Shown piece by piece: positions 1-8,332 of a DNA stretch of 64,000 nucleotides. Made by a program: the position numbers and the translations under genes. Source of the DNA: CAVRUH01 sp963822595 (GTDB taxonomy: Bacteria > Chlamydiota > Chlamydiia > Chlamydiales > Waddliaceae); NCBI GenBank assembly GCA_963822595.1, contig CAWGIG010000004.1, forward strand, positions 124,001-188,000, written 5' to 3'. Position 1 is the first letter of the stretch. Each line of letters opens with the position of its first letter. Under the pieces are notes generated by a model, which was given only the letters and a program-made list of their open reading frames with translations, was not told the origin of the DNA and searched no databases.

Positions 1-323
1 TGAAAATGGTGGATGATGGAACACTTACCGGACGCATCGCAAAAACAGTTGCTGATGACATGGTGGCTTCGCCAGGGAAAGATCCGGAGAAAATTATTGC
101 CGAAAATCCCGATTACCAGCCCCTTCACGACACTGCGGAGATAGAAACACATATTGACCAAATCCTAGCTGAAAACAAACAATCGGTGATCGATTACCGT
201 GCTGGAAGAGATAAGGCTTTTAGTTTTCTCGTAGGCCAAGTGATGAAGGTGACCCGCGGAAAAGCTTCGCCCAATATCGTGAATGAAATTCTGAAGGCAA
301 AAATCCAAAAGATGGAACTGTAA
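1..323 (+). CDS. gatB: GatB C-terminus, Asp/Glu-tRNA amidotransferase subunit B (5' partial)
   Basis: The open frame runs in from the left window edge, so only about the last 107 residues are present. They match the C-terminal GatB/YqeY-type helical tail: a segment reading KTVADDMVASPGKDPEKII, then DYRAGRDKAFSFLVGQVMK and the closing GKASPNIVNEILKAKI. In the GatCAB complex this tail contacts the tRNA while the missing N-terminal kinase-like domain activates misacylated Glu-tRNA(Gln) or Asp-tRNA(Asn). The ATG at position 6 is internal and not the start. A good intrinsic terminator follows at once. Identification rests on the tail only. Confidence 0.9.
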   Translation, partial: KMVDDGTLTGRIAKTVADDMVASPGKDPEKIIAENPDYQPLHDTAEIETHIDQILAENKQSVIDYRAGRDKAFSFLVGQVMKVTRGKASPNIVNEILKAKIQKMEL

Positions 324-332
324 CTCATATTT

Positions 333-2279
333 TCAGCATAAGAAACAGCAGCTTTTTGTTCGCTGTTTCTTATTTTTTACAATGACAGTTACATTCATTG
401 AGTACGTTTCTGCTTTGATCGTATTGTTTGGCCCCAAAATAACTACGCATTCTTCCAAGGGATATACGTATAGCTCTTCAAGAGCTCCATAACGACTCAC
501 ATCCAGCACATCTATATTAAAATTCTCAACCGCAAGGTAATGGAGATTATCTTCCTCCAAAGGAAGAGAAAGCCTCTTCAATGTGTTTGCTTCGTTCAAA
601 TATAAGGCCTTAAGATTTGCTGCTTTCATTAAATCTAGAATATCAAATCCCATAATAGGCGCACCCGAAAGATACAATTCAGTTAATTGATCCAAATCTC
701 CTTTCAACCCTATCAAATTAAAAAGATTGGATTGATATATTTCCAGATAGTTCAAACCCTGTAAGGATCCTGGCAAAATCAGAGTGGAAAGATTCAACAC
801 TTCGCCTATAATACAAGATTGTAGTCCCAAAGAAGAAGCCAATGAGACCGTATCTGGCATACCAATGACAGACTCTAAAGAACAATATTCTAGGTAAGGA
901 AGCTCTTCCCGAAGATTTAAATCATGAATGATCAAATCTTGAAGTGTGAGTTTTCTTAAATTTTCCGGGATTATCAATCTCTCAATAGTAAAGCCACTTA
1001 AAGATAAAATATGGAGCGACTGAAAATCAGATAAACTTAAATCCGCATCTTCTGTCAAATGGTATAAACTCAATTCTTGCAATTTAGGCGCTAAATAATA
1101 GCTTGGCGGGGTAAGGGCTGTGTTTCCTACTCTCAAATGGAGGAGTTCCGGCATATGTATTTCGGATAGATCAATGTGATCAAAGTCACAAAGCTGAATA
1201 TTGATATAGCGTAACTTTTTATATTCCTTATTCAAACGTAGATCTGAGAATCGACAATTAATTATTTCTAATTTCTCAAGACTAGCGTAGCAAGAATCCG
1301 TTAAATCTAAAGTCGCGAGTGTAGAACAAAAATTAATTTTCAGTGATTTTATGGACGTCTTTTCTGAAGTGTCATTAAATTCTATACTGTTAAATTGACC
1401 TCGTATCAATTTAATCTTTTCAATATGGGGTGGAAAGCTAATTGAACCTACATTGAAATCAATTATCTTTGCATAAGTCAATTTTTCGAGACGCGACAGA
1501 TCCAATTCGTTATAAATACCATAATTATTTAGGGTGAGATGCATCAGATTAGGACAAGGAAAAGGGCGCTCGGGTTTAGAGTAGTTGTAACCATTGTGAT
1601 ACGTCTTAACATAGCTTGTTTGCTTTAATCCAATTAAATGGGGATATAATTTTAACAATTTTGGAATATCCCACCGCTCCACTTGACGGAGATCTAAATA
1701 ATCACAGCGGGAATGCAATCGATACATGGTTTCGATCTGATCTTGAATACCTTTGAAGTCCTTAAATTTTACCGTTAGCCAATCGTTTTTGGTAGAATCA
1801 TTCCAAACATCATTGATTATTCTCCTCCATTTCTTACTAACGCCTCTAATGCTACCGTGATCGGAGGGTTCGAGTTCAAAAAAAATCTGTTTGAGGATGC
1901 CCTCGGGAATAGATTGATTGAGGGGGTGAGCGGTATTTGGAGAGGATGCACTTAGAGCCTCTAGCCAATGAGCGGCGCCTAAGGCTCTTAAGGCAACTTT
2001 TTCTGCTGAGCCTTGGAATTTATGGACTAAACGCGAAACGATTTCTTTGAGAGGCAGGCCAATGAAGCAAATTTTCTCCCTAATAGCAGTGTCGTTACAT
2101 TGAAAGGCTTCTAGTTCGATCCAATCTAAATGATATTCGAAAAGGGATGATATGGCTTCTAGTGTAACAGTATCTCCCCAAGGGCGCAGGGCCAAATCAA
2201 ATATGTGTTGCCTAGCGTTTGCTTGGAATTGAAAAGGAGGAAGGGAGTCGAAGTTTATGGGGATAAGAGGATTTGCCAT
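333..2279 (-). CDS. F-box / leucine-rich-repeat protein with C-terminal CaaX-like motif (candidate effector)
   Basis: 648 residues from an ATG preceded by AAAGG. An upstream in-frame TTG at 2324 is a weaker alternative start. At about residues 122-165 there is an F-box-like segment (IPEGILKQIFFELEP, then VSKKWRRIINDVW), the motif that binds Skp1 in eukaryotic SCF ubiquitin ligases. The remaining roughly 450 residues are irregular leucine-rich repeats, the usual substrate-binding partner of an F-box. The last residues read KNKKQRTKSCCFLC: a basic patch, an extra Cys, and CFLC, which fits the CaaX prenylation consensus. No signal peptide is visible. It converges on gatB and shares the terminator bases. 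Family knowledge: Legionella AnkB combines an F-box with a CaaX tail. The host-effector role here is inference. Confidence 0.8.
   Translation of the reverse strand: MANPLIPINFDSLPPFQFQANARQHIFDLALRPWGDTVTLEAISSLFEYHLDWIELEAFQCNDTAIREKICFIGLPLKEIVSRLVHKFQGSAEKVALRALGAAHWLEALSASSPNTAHPLNQSIPEGILKQIFFELEPSDHGSIRGVSKKWRRIINDVWNDSTKNDWLTVKFKDFKGIQDQIETMYRLHSRCDYLDLRQVERWDIPKLLKLYPHLIGLKQTSYVKTYHNGYNYSKPERPFPCPNLMHLTLNNYGIYNELDLSRLEKLTYAKIIDFNVGSISFPPHIEKIKLIRGQFNSIEFNDTSEKTSIKSLKINFCSTLATLDLTDSCYASLEKLEIINCRFSDLRLNKEYKKLRYINIQLCDFDHIDLSEIHMPELLHLRVGNTALTPPSYYLAPKLQELSLYHLTEDADLSLSDFQSLHILSLSGFTIERLIIPENLRKLTLQDLIIHDLNLREELPYLEYCSLESVIGMPDTVSLASSLGLQSCIIGEVLNLSTLILPGSLQGLNYLEIYQSNLFNLIGLKGDLDQLTELYLSGAPIMGFDILDLMKAANLKALYLNEANTLKRLSLPLEEDNLHYLAVENFNIDVLDVSRYGALEELYVYPLEECVVILGPNNTIKAETYSMNVTVIVKNKKQRTKSCCFLC
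338..378 (+). terminator. Rho-independent terminator of gatB
   Basis: A perfect 12-bp stem (ATAAGAAACAGC at 338-349, GCTGTTTCTTAT at 362-373) with a 12-nt loop is followed by a run of T on the + strand, 15 nt after the gatB stop codon. It overlaps the 3' end of the convergent F-box gene, so the same bases encode that protein's C-terminal residues. Confidence 0.8.
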
Positions 2280-2368
2280 AGGAGCCTTTAAGTGATTTAA
2301 CAAAAATGAATCTATGAAAAACAAATTAAATATAAAAGATAAATTTAGGGCATTTCTGATTAAGCAAG

Positions 2369-2464
2369 CATATGTAGCTTACTGTGTCCCCACAGTAAGC
2401 CTGGCGAAAAAGTTTGCAACCTCTCGTGCCAGGCTTACTGTGTCCCCACAGTAAGCTACATATG
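2369..2464. repeat. Large inverted repeat with two nested hairpins
   Basis: Two 37-nt arms (2369-2405 and 2428-2464) are inverted copies except at the centre of each arm. Each arm is itself a hairpin, GCTTACTGTG-TCCC-CACAGTAAGC. The element begins CATATGTAG and ends CTACATATG. It lies 6 nt beyond the stop codon of the SbmA-like gene and upstream of the F-box gene. It may act as a terminator or be a small non-autonomous repeat. Confidence 0.8.
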
Positions 2465-2469
2465 TTTTC

Positions 2470-3570
2470 CTAATCATTGACCGCAGCAGAATCTTCTTTT
2501 TCTTCCAGCTCGTCTAAGGCGAATAGAAGAAAGGCAACTCGATTTGCCGATGAAAGCCAATCCGCAATACGCGGATAATTATCCAATAGCCAATTGAAAG
2601 AGTTCTGCACCGTCACGAATGCCGCCGCAGCTTGCACTACCTGCCCAAGAGACATTCCACCCGCCATATACTGCGGCGTACAAAGCAATAAACCAATAAT
2701 CGGAGCAATAAGACCATTCCCATGCGATACCACAGTCGTCCTCATCAGCTGCCAACATAAATTTCTCCACCAAACGATAACCGAATCTAAGGTTTTCTCG
2801 ACAGCCATAGCCTCTTCCCTCTCTCTATCCAAATGAACTTTCCCTTCTCCGTGCTCCCGCAATCGACTTGCAGACGACCTTAATTCCGCTTCACTATGAT
2901 TCTTTCCTTCCACCGTTTCGGTTAAATGCCGACCAACAATAATCATCGAACTTGTTAGCAACGATGAATAGAGAATCGCAGATATCACGAGATATCCATG
3001 CATCGAAAAATTAAACCCAAATAAACTAAGTTTAAGATCGCCTCCGACATCCAAAAGAACAGTAATAAATGTAATCGCTGTCAGAACTGAGGTTATCAAC
3101 CCCAGAAATAGATCAATAGGAAGATCCGTCGCAATCCTGGCGTCCTCAGCAATACGGTACTCCGCATTCAGCTGCTTGTTTTTCATGATTGTCAGTCGTT
3201 GATAATGATTGTTTTTCAACCAATAATGGATCAAATGCCTGCTCAACCACTCCCTCCAACTCCGTTGCAAGGTCATCTTTCCCCATACCGAGACGATAGC
3301 AAGGAAAATACTAGAAAGCGCTAAGGGCAAAAAAAGCCAAGCCTCCTTCCAAAGCAAAGCCGTTTCCCTTTTATCGAGAGCGTTGAAGAAGTCACGGTTC
3401 CAGAAATTGATCAAATACTGAACCAACAACTGTAAGAGAATAAGAACGATCAAAATCAAAATTAAAAGCCATGCGGTCCTCCCGGAAGATCCTTTCCAAT
3501 AACCGGAGGCGCTTTTCAAGTAGCGAAGAAATAGCTGACCTTTTGATGGGGTCAAATAAATTTGTTGCAT
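2470..3570 (-). CDS. SbmA/BacA/YddA-like inner-membrane transporter, membrane domain only
   Basis: 366 residues. The sequence matches the ABC_membrane_2 / SbmA-BacA transmembrane domain: an N-terminal segment GYWKGSSGRTAWLLILIL, then NFWNRDFFNAL, WREWLSRHLIHYWL, NAEYRIAEDARIATDLP and a C-terminal NYPRIADWLSSANRV. About five to six membrane helices are visible. YddA-type relatives carry a C-terminal ATPase domain of about 200 residues after this point. SbmA and BacA lack it and are proton-driven peptide importers. Here the protein stops right after the membrane domain, 6 nt before a large inverted repeat, so it is either SbmA-like by design or truncated. Substrate unknown. Confidence 0.8.
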   Translation of the reverse strand: MQQIYLTPSKGQLFLRYLKSASGYWKGSSGRTAWLLILILIVLILLQLLVQYLINFWNRDFFNALDKRETALLWKEAWLFLPLALSSIFLAIVSVWGKMTLQRSWREWLSRHLIHYWLKNNHYQRLTIMKNKQLNAEYRIAEDARIATDLPIDLFLGLITSVLTAITFITVLLDVGGDLKLSLFGFNFSMHGYLVISAILYSSLLTSSMIIVGRHLTETVEGKNHSEAELRSSASRLREHGEGKVHLDREREEAMAVEKTLDSVIVWWRNLCWQLMRTTVVSHGNGLIAPIIGLLLCTPQYMAGGMSLGQVVQAAAAFVTVQNSFNWLLDNYPRIADWLSSANRVAFLLFALDELEEKEDSAAVND

Positions 3571-3598
3571 TCCATTTTTTTAAAAGATCAGGACTTTT

Positions 3599-4114
3599 TT
3601 AGCCAGTTAATTCATTTTCGATGAGGAGTTTTTTGGCTTTAATTGCCTGTTTTTTGAGATCATTAAACTCTTCATATTCATCGGCATACTCGATGGCCAA
3701 ATCCAAAGCATGAAGAGAATTGTCATGTTCATGAATGGCAAAAAAACATTTTGCCAAATAGAAATAAGGAACCGGATTATTAACATCATAATAAGCTGCC
3801 ATTTCATAGGAATCGATGGCCCCTTCGAAATCCCCGGTTTTTTGGGTCGCCATGCCTAATCCCAGCCAGTAATCGTGATTATGAGGATTCAGGGTCACCA
3901 AAAATAGAAATGCATTCGCGGCATCAGCATACTTTTCACGCTCAAAAAGATAATGTGCTGCACGGTAAAACTTCGCCATCGCTTCTTCAGGAAATTCCAA
4001 AATCTCCTGGGCCGTTTTCCCCAAGGCAAGCTCTTTCAGAAGCTTATTCTTATCCTTAAGCTTCTTTTTCACCTTTTGAGATAACTTGTAATCGCCTAAT
4101 TCTTCGGGTTTCAT
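3599..4114 (-). CDS. LcrH/SycD-family type III secretion chaperone (TPR)
   Basis: 171 residues from an ATG at 4114 preceded by AGAGGA. Longer in-frame extensions lack such a site. After a lysine-rich N-terminal helix the protein has about three tetratricopeptide repeats (residues about 50-150): KFYRAAHYLFEREKYADAA, then FLVTLNPHNHDYWLGLG, then EMAAYYDVNNPVPYFYLAKC. This layout and length are those of SycD/LcrH class II chaperones, which hold hydrophobic translocators before type III secretion. Chlamydiae encode several. It is divergent from a small membrane protein, with the USP gene beyond. Which substrate it serves cannot be read from the sequence. Confidence 0.8.
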   Translation of the reverse strand: MKPEELGDYKLSQKVKKKLKDKNKLLKELALGKTAQEILEFPEEAMAKFYRAAHYLFEREKYADAANAFLFLVTLNPHNHDYWLGLGMATQKTGDFEGAIDSYEMAAYYDVNNPVPYFYLAKCFFAIHEHDNSLHALDLAIEYADEYEEFNDLKKQAIKAKKLLIENELTG

Positions 4115-4251
4115 ATGTTCCTCTCTCATTTTCATTCTATAGCATTTAAAGCGATTTGTCAAGTATAAAATTTAAATAGCATTACCTCTTAAAGCTCTTG
4201 AAATTCGAGGCATTTTGGGGTATATTTAAAGTTCCAAATAAGGAGTATACT

Positions 4252-4650
4252 ATGGAACCGGCAAAAGCAGCACCGTTAGGAACAGGACCTGTAGATCATG
4301 AGGTTATGCAAAACCCTACATTTAAGGAGAAATTCAAAGCCGCCTGGCCTAGAATTCAAGAAATTGCCACAGAAATCTTTAAACTTATGGTCGGAGTTGT
4401 CCTTTTTGTGATGAACCCCGCCATATTTGCTACAGGCCTTATTATCGGTGTAGTTTGGGATAAACAATCCGATGAAACTATCGATAAAATTGTCAATATA
4501 GTTAAAAAACAACCGATTCCGGTTTTATTAGCCCTAGGGGTGGCTTCTGTCCTATGCCTTCAGGTGACTTCAGGTGCGTCATCTCTCCTGTACGGAGCTT
4601 ATATGGGAAGCCGTTTAGTTAAGACCTCCAAGGAAGAGAACGCCGTGTAA
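4252..4650 (+). CDS. Small membrane protein of unknown function
   Basis: 132 residues. The ATG at 4252 follows AAGGAG at 4240-4245. The longer frame from a TTG at 4198 is unlikely. Two hydrophobic stretches are visible (about residues 50-70, LFVMNPAIFATGLIIGVVW, and about 90-120, IPVLLALGVASVLCL), separated by about 20 mostly polar residues, with charged ends and no signal peptide. This resembles inclusion-membrane proteins only loosely. It sits between a SycD-like chaperone gene and a USP-type protease gene, so a secretion-related role is possible but not shown. Confidence 0.6.
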   Translation: MEPAKAAPLGTGPVDHEVMQNPTFKEKFKAAWPRIQEIATEIFKLMVGVVLFVMNPAIFATGLIIGVVWDKQSDETIDKIVNIVKKQPIPVLLALGVASVLCLQVTSGASSLLYGAYMGSRLVKTSKEENAV

Positions 4651-4663
4651 AATCGTCCTCATC

Positions 4664-4737
4664 GGAATGGACGGAAATGGACGACATGGACTAAATGGAC
4701 GACATGGACATTAGCGAGGAGTCCATTTAGTCCATTT
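4664..4737. repeat. ATGGACGNN 9-bp tandem repeat with inverted tail (copy 1)
   Basis: Consecutive 9-nt units of the form ATGGACGRM (ATGGACGGA, ATGGACGAC, ATGGACTAA, ATGGACGAC) are followed by the reverse orientation, GTCCATTTAGTCCATTTT. The whole can fold into a stem-loop. It starts 14 nt after the stop of the small membrane protein. A larger copy lies at 11911-12022. Confidence 0.75.
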
Positions 4738-4773
4738 TTATTTATTTACACTCTCCATAAATCATTAATACTA

Positions 4774-4803
4774 TTGACAAAAAACCAATAAATTTGTTAT
4801 AAT
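4774..4803 (+). promoter_or_regulatory. Sigma-70-type promoter of the USP-like gene
   Basis: TTGACA (4774-4779) and TATAAT (4798-4803) are both perfect consensus hexamers with an 18-nt spacer, ending 32 nt before the start codon. This is the best promoter match I noticed in the window. Confidence 0.65.
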
Positions 4804-4835
4804 AACCGTTTGAATAATTTAAAATCGGTTTTTTA

Positions 4836-6959
4836 ATGACAATACCTAATAGCACGGAAATTAAGTTCGAGTTAAAAGATTGTTTGCCAAGTACAGAAGT
4901 GGTTCCGGAGACTAAAATCTCAAAATTAGCTAAGGATTTATTGCCCACTGTTACTCTTCCCCCCACGGCTCCACCCCCGCCCCGAAGAAACTTATGGACC
5001 TGGATTAAAGATATCCTTTCTAGTATTACTGCTTTCTTCCGAAGATTATTTGGTGGTTCCGAAGTCGTCACCCCGGTGGCATCAAATGCCGTCCCTAATA
5101 TAAAAAGCAAAATCGAATTAGATAAAATAAAAGAAAGTGAAGATCCGCAGGACTGGGGAAAATTAATTACTCATTTAGATAAGAAGTATTGGCTTGAGAC
5201 ACGTAAAAAAGAACTTGAATTAAAATTTAAAGGAAGAACATTCTCTACCACCGAAGCGTATGCTTTAGAGAATGTCTATAACGAAATTAAAGGAAAAATT
5301 AGGTTTGAATTATTAAAGGTAATACATCGCAATCCTGCAAATAAAGCTGATCTCGAATTATGTCTTCATCGCCTCGGGACAGCTCCCGCCCTAACTATAC
5401 CCGCGCCCCTAGTAAATCATAGCAATAACTGTTACATAGATTCTCTTTTACAAATTTTATTTGCTTCGAAAAGCTTTATCGAACTCTTGAAAAATACACC
5501 TGTTGATCCTCAATATCTAAACCAAAATCCTGAGGAAGTTATTAAAGCTTCAAAAGAAGCTGATGATGCCTATGCATTAGCTAATGCTAGCAAAGATAAA
5601 GCTAAAATTGTCTACGACAAAGCTGAAAAAGAATATACGAAAGCTATCGTTGTAACAACTTCACAAGAAGCAACACTATCAGCCGAAGTAATCCAAGAAA
5701 AAATAAAATCTGAGAAAGAACTAAATGATGCCCAAAAAAAATTGGACGCTACTAATATTCCTCGACTCGCCGCTAATAATGCAAAGACTCCGGTACTCAA
5801 TGCACATGTTGTACAAGCTCTAAAAAACTATTGCCTTGGTCTAGAAGCTGGATTAGAACCGTTTCAAATTAATTACTTACGCGACCGATTTAGTGATTCT
5901 GTCGCTCCGATTTTTGCTAGTAAGTCCCTTGATATAAAAAATCAGAATGATGCCACTGAAATATTAGATGTAATTTTCACAGCACTTAATCTAGAAAAAA
6001 ATTGTACACTTAAATTACATGAGGTCCAAAAATATCTTGAAGCCGATAACTTTACTACGAAGCCGAGTGAACAGGCTGCCGGACCTCAATTATCTTTTCT
6101 AGAGATACAACCTATACCTATTCCACCACTCTTCGAATTTAGTAATGAAGATAAAGAAAAAATAAAATCATTGCAGGAACGGTATAACACTTGCATGGCT
6201 GATCTCATAGATCTTGAAAAAGCGTTGAAAGTAAAAACACTTGGCATCACGACTATAGATTTAGAAAGGCGATTAAAACAACAAAAAGAATTAGAAAAAA
6301 GAGAAAAAACAAAAGTCTTTAGTCTACAAGAAGTTATTAATCACAATTATGGATCAAAAAAAGAATCCGGTGACCCATTTAAAGACGTTGTTGAAAAATA
6401 TGGTATCGATATAGCTAAGTATCAAAAAGAAAAAAATAAAAAATTCCTTGATCCAATTGGGGAATTGCAAAAAATTATTGATAGTAACTTTGATAAACCG
6501 GAACCTATTTTAGCTGACTGTAAATACCTCGAAGAATTCGGAATTAATTTCGAAAAACTAAAAGAAAAGGGTATAAAGGATCTTAAAACTATTTTCCATA
6601 ATGCAAGTCATTACATTAAAGAAAGAAAACTCACTGGAGACGCTCCACCATTTTTAGTTATCACTATAAAAAGAGAAGATTCTAGATATTTTGACAGTCT
6701 TAATCATGCTGGAATAGAAATTCCACAGGACGGGAAAGTTACTGTTAAAATTGATGAAAAAGATGTAGCCTATAAAGTCATTGGCAATGTCGGAAAAACG
6801 GGTGATCTTAGGGGAGGTCATTACACTGCAAATGCGAATATAAATAACAAGTGGTATTATATTAATGATTCCTATTCAAGCAGACCATATGAGCAATCCC
6901 CTAATAATTATCTAACGAATAACAGTCGAATCTACATGCTTGAGAGAGTTGACGAATAA
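4836..6959 (+). CDS. Predicted USP-family (peptidase C19) deubiquitinase
   Basis: 707 residues. The two catalytic boxes of ubiquitin-specific proteases are visible. The Cys box reads NHSNNCYIDSLLQILF with Cys199. The His box reads LRGGHYTANANINNKWYYIND with His662 and Asn677/Asp678, followed by a hydrophobic RIYMLERV end. Between them lie about 440 residues, including two charged, probably coiled-coil stretches (about 225-320 and 440-510), as in many USPs with insertions. The N-terminus has a proline run and an aromatic, possibly amphipathic segment (about 50-75), and no signal peptide. A consensus promoter precedes it. USPs cleave ubiquitin from proteins in eukaryotic cells and are rare in bacteria, so a secreted host-directed role is inferred. 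Confidence 0.8.
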   Translation: MTIPNSTEIKFELKDCLPSTEVVPETKISKLAKDLLPTVTLPPTAPPPPRRNLWTWIKDILSSITAFFRRLFGGSEVVTPVASNAVPNIKSKIELDKIKESEDPQDWGKLITHLDKKYWLETRKKELELKFKGRTFSTTEAYALENVYNEIKGKIRFELLKVIHRNPANKADLELCLHRLGTAPALTIPAPLVNHSNNCYIDSLLQILFASKSFIELLKNTPVDPQYLNQNPEEVIKASKEADDAYALANASKDKAKIVYDKAEKEYTKAIVVTTSQEATLSAEVIQEKIKSEKELNDAQKKLDATNIPRLAANNAKTPVLNAHVVQALKNYCLGLEAGLEPFQINYLRDRFSDSVAPIFASKSLDIKNQNDATEILDVIFTALNLEKNCTLKLHEVQKYLEADNFTTKPSEQAAGPQLSFLEIQPIPIPPLFEFSNEDKEKIKSLQERYNTCMADLIDLEKALKVKTLGITTIDLERRLKQQKELEKREKTKVFSLQEVINHNYGSKKESGDPFKDVVEKYGIDIAKYQKEKNKKFLDPIGELQKIIDSNFDKPEPILADCKYLEEFGINFEKLKEKGIKDLKTIFHNASHYIKERKLTGDAPPFLVITIKREDSRYFDSLNHAGIEIPQDGKVTVKIDEKDVAYKVIGNVGKTGDLRGGHYTANANINNKWYYINDSYSSRPYEQSPNNYLTNNSRIYMLERVDE

Positions 6960-7838
6960 CTATCTTTTCGGATGAAACTTGTCGAAGGCTTCTTGGAGAT
7001 GCGTGCGACTGATGTGCGTGTAACGATCCGTACTGCTGATACTCGAATGCCCTAACATATCCTGTATTACTCGCAAATCCGCTCCGTTGTCTAAAAGATG
7101 CGTCGCAAAAGAATGCCTCAAAGTGTGTGGGGAAATGTTTTTTGCTATCCCAGCCAACTTGGCATATTTTTTTATCATCCTCCATATCAGAATGCGATCT
7201 ATCGGCTTTCCTGTCTTCGTCACAAAAAGATTTTTCATCTCCTGACTTTCGAAGGAACTTCTGACATGATTCAAATAATAATCTATAGCACTCAAAGCCT
7301 TCTTCCCAATCGGAACAAGCCGCTCCTTACTCCCCTTTCCAAAAACCCTGACAAACGTATCATCGACATCATAAATTCCAAGCGTAGTGACCTCCGAAAC
7401 GCGAAGTCCGCTGCTGTACAATAGTTCGAGAATCGCATGATCGCGCGCTCCAAGGGGCATCTCGGGATTCGGTTGTGATAATAATCGCTCCACTTCATCA
7501 TAGCTTAGGACTTCAGGGATCAGCTGCCACAACTTCGGCGTTTCCAAATAGAGTGCCACATTATCGTCGATTAAATTTTCTCTTTTTAAGAATCTAAAAA
7601 GGACCTTTATGGTCACCAAAGCACGGCAAACACTGGACGTGGCATAATCCTGGTTGTTTAGCTCCGTGAGGAAATCAACGATATCCCCCTTCTCAACTTG
7701 TTTGAAGGAGGTTTTTCCACAGTGTTGCAGAAATCTAAGAAAGGTAAGACTATCGCGTTGATAAGCATGAATGGTATTTTGAGACAGACCCTTTTCAGAG
7801 GCGATATAGCTCAGAAATTCGTCTATTTGCCGGTCCAT
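6960..7838 (-). CDS. xerD: Tyrosine recombinase XerD
   Basis: 292 residues from the ATG at 7838. The upstream extension to 7916 lies inside the preceding gene. The N-terminal SAM-like domain (IDEFLSYIASEKGLSQNTI) is followed by a catalytic domain with Arg in SSGLRVSE, Lys in KGSKERLVP, the HTLRHSF box, LGHSS and the nucleophile Tyr in DRYTHI. The ending FDKFHPKR is typical of XerC/D. Together with XerC it resolves chromosome dimers at dif. The length fits XerD rather than a phage integrase. The start overlaps the upstream stop (TAATG), so it is translated in an operon with the Cys-pair protein and pgi. It converges on the USP gene with no gap. Confidence 0.88.
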   Translation of the reverse strand: MDRQIDEFLSYIASEKGLSQNTIHAYQRDSLTFLRFLQHCGKTSFKQVEKGDIVDFLTELNNQDYATSSVCRALVTIKVLFRFLKRENLIDDNVALYLETPKLWQLIPEVLSYDEVERLLSQPNPEMPLGARDHAILELLYSSGLRVSEVTTLGIYDVDDTFVRVFGKGSKERLVPIGKKALSAIDYYLNHVRSSFESQEMKNLFVTKTGKPIDRILIWRMIKKYAKLAGIAKNISPHTLRHSFATHLLDNGADLRVIQDMLGHSSISSTDRYTHISRTHLQEAFDKFHPKR

Positions 7839-8332
7839 TACATCTTTAATTTTTTTGCAAGTTCGTTCTGCAGTGTTTCTGTTTGGATCATGGAAAGTTC
7901 TACTTTTGGGACGCAAAGCATTTCTTCCGAAGCTATGACTTCATAAATAGTCATTTTTTCTTCTTCCAACTGCTGGCGGAGGACCAACACTTTGCATCGG
8001 TTTAACAGAAGCGCAAGAACAAAAGCTTCGTTGCGAAGTTCCTGGGAATCGTCCTTCAGGGCCTCTTTGAGTAGATATAACGCCTTTTCATTCCTCGATT
8101 TATACTGCTCTTCTTGAGGGACATGATGTCGCTCGGGAACCTTTGACTTCCAGTGAACGCCGGGCTTATCTTTATTTTTTTCCCAGCAGGCAGGACAATA
8201 ATCAAAGCGCTGATAGCCCTTTGTAGGGTCTTCTGAAACCAATGAGATATACTCCATACCCGGAGAAAACTCTTCACCGCCGTCTTGACAGCGGTGAGAA
8301 CGTCGAGGAATTTCAATTTGTATTAAAGCCAT
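7838..8332 (-). CDS. Conserved-looking hypothetical protein with Cys pair, between pgi and xerD
   Basis: 164 residues. The N-terminus has RSHRCQDGGEEF and, 30 residues on, DYCPACWEKNKDKPGVHWKS, with Cys and His spacing that suggests a small metal-binding knuckle. The C-terminal two-thirds is charged and helical (LLKEALKDDSQELRNEAFV...). Start and stop overlap both neighbours as TAATG, so the three genes form one transcription and translation unit. I do not recognise a named family. A role in expression or proteostasis would be a guess. Confidence 0.75.
   Translation of the reverse strand: MALIQIEIPRRSHRCQDGGEEFSPGMEYISLVSEDPTKGYQRFDYCPACWEKNKDKPGVHWKSKVPERHHVPQEEQYKSRNEKALYLLKEALKDDSQELRNEAFVLALLLNRCKVLVLRQQLEEEKMTIYEVIASEEMLCVPKVELSMIQTETLQNELAKKLKM

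Noticed and set aside
6960..7838. Phage or plasmid integrase
   Set aside because: The length, sequence blocks and operon with pgi fit chromosomal XerD, with no attachment site or phage genes nearby.
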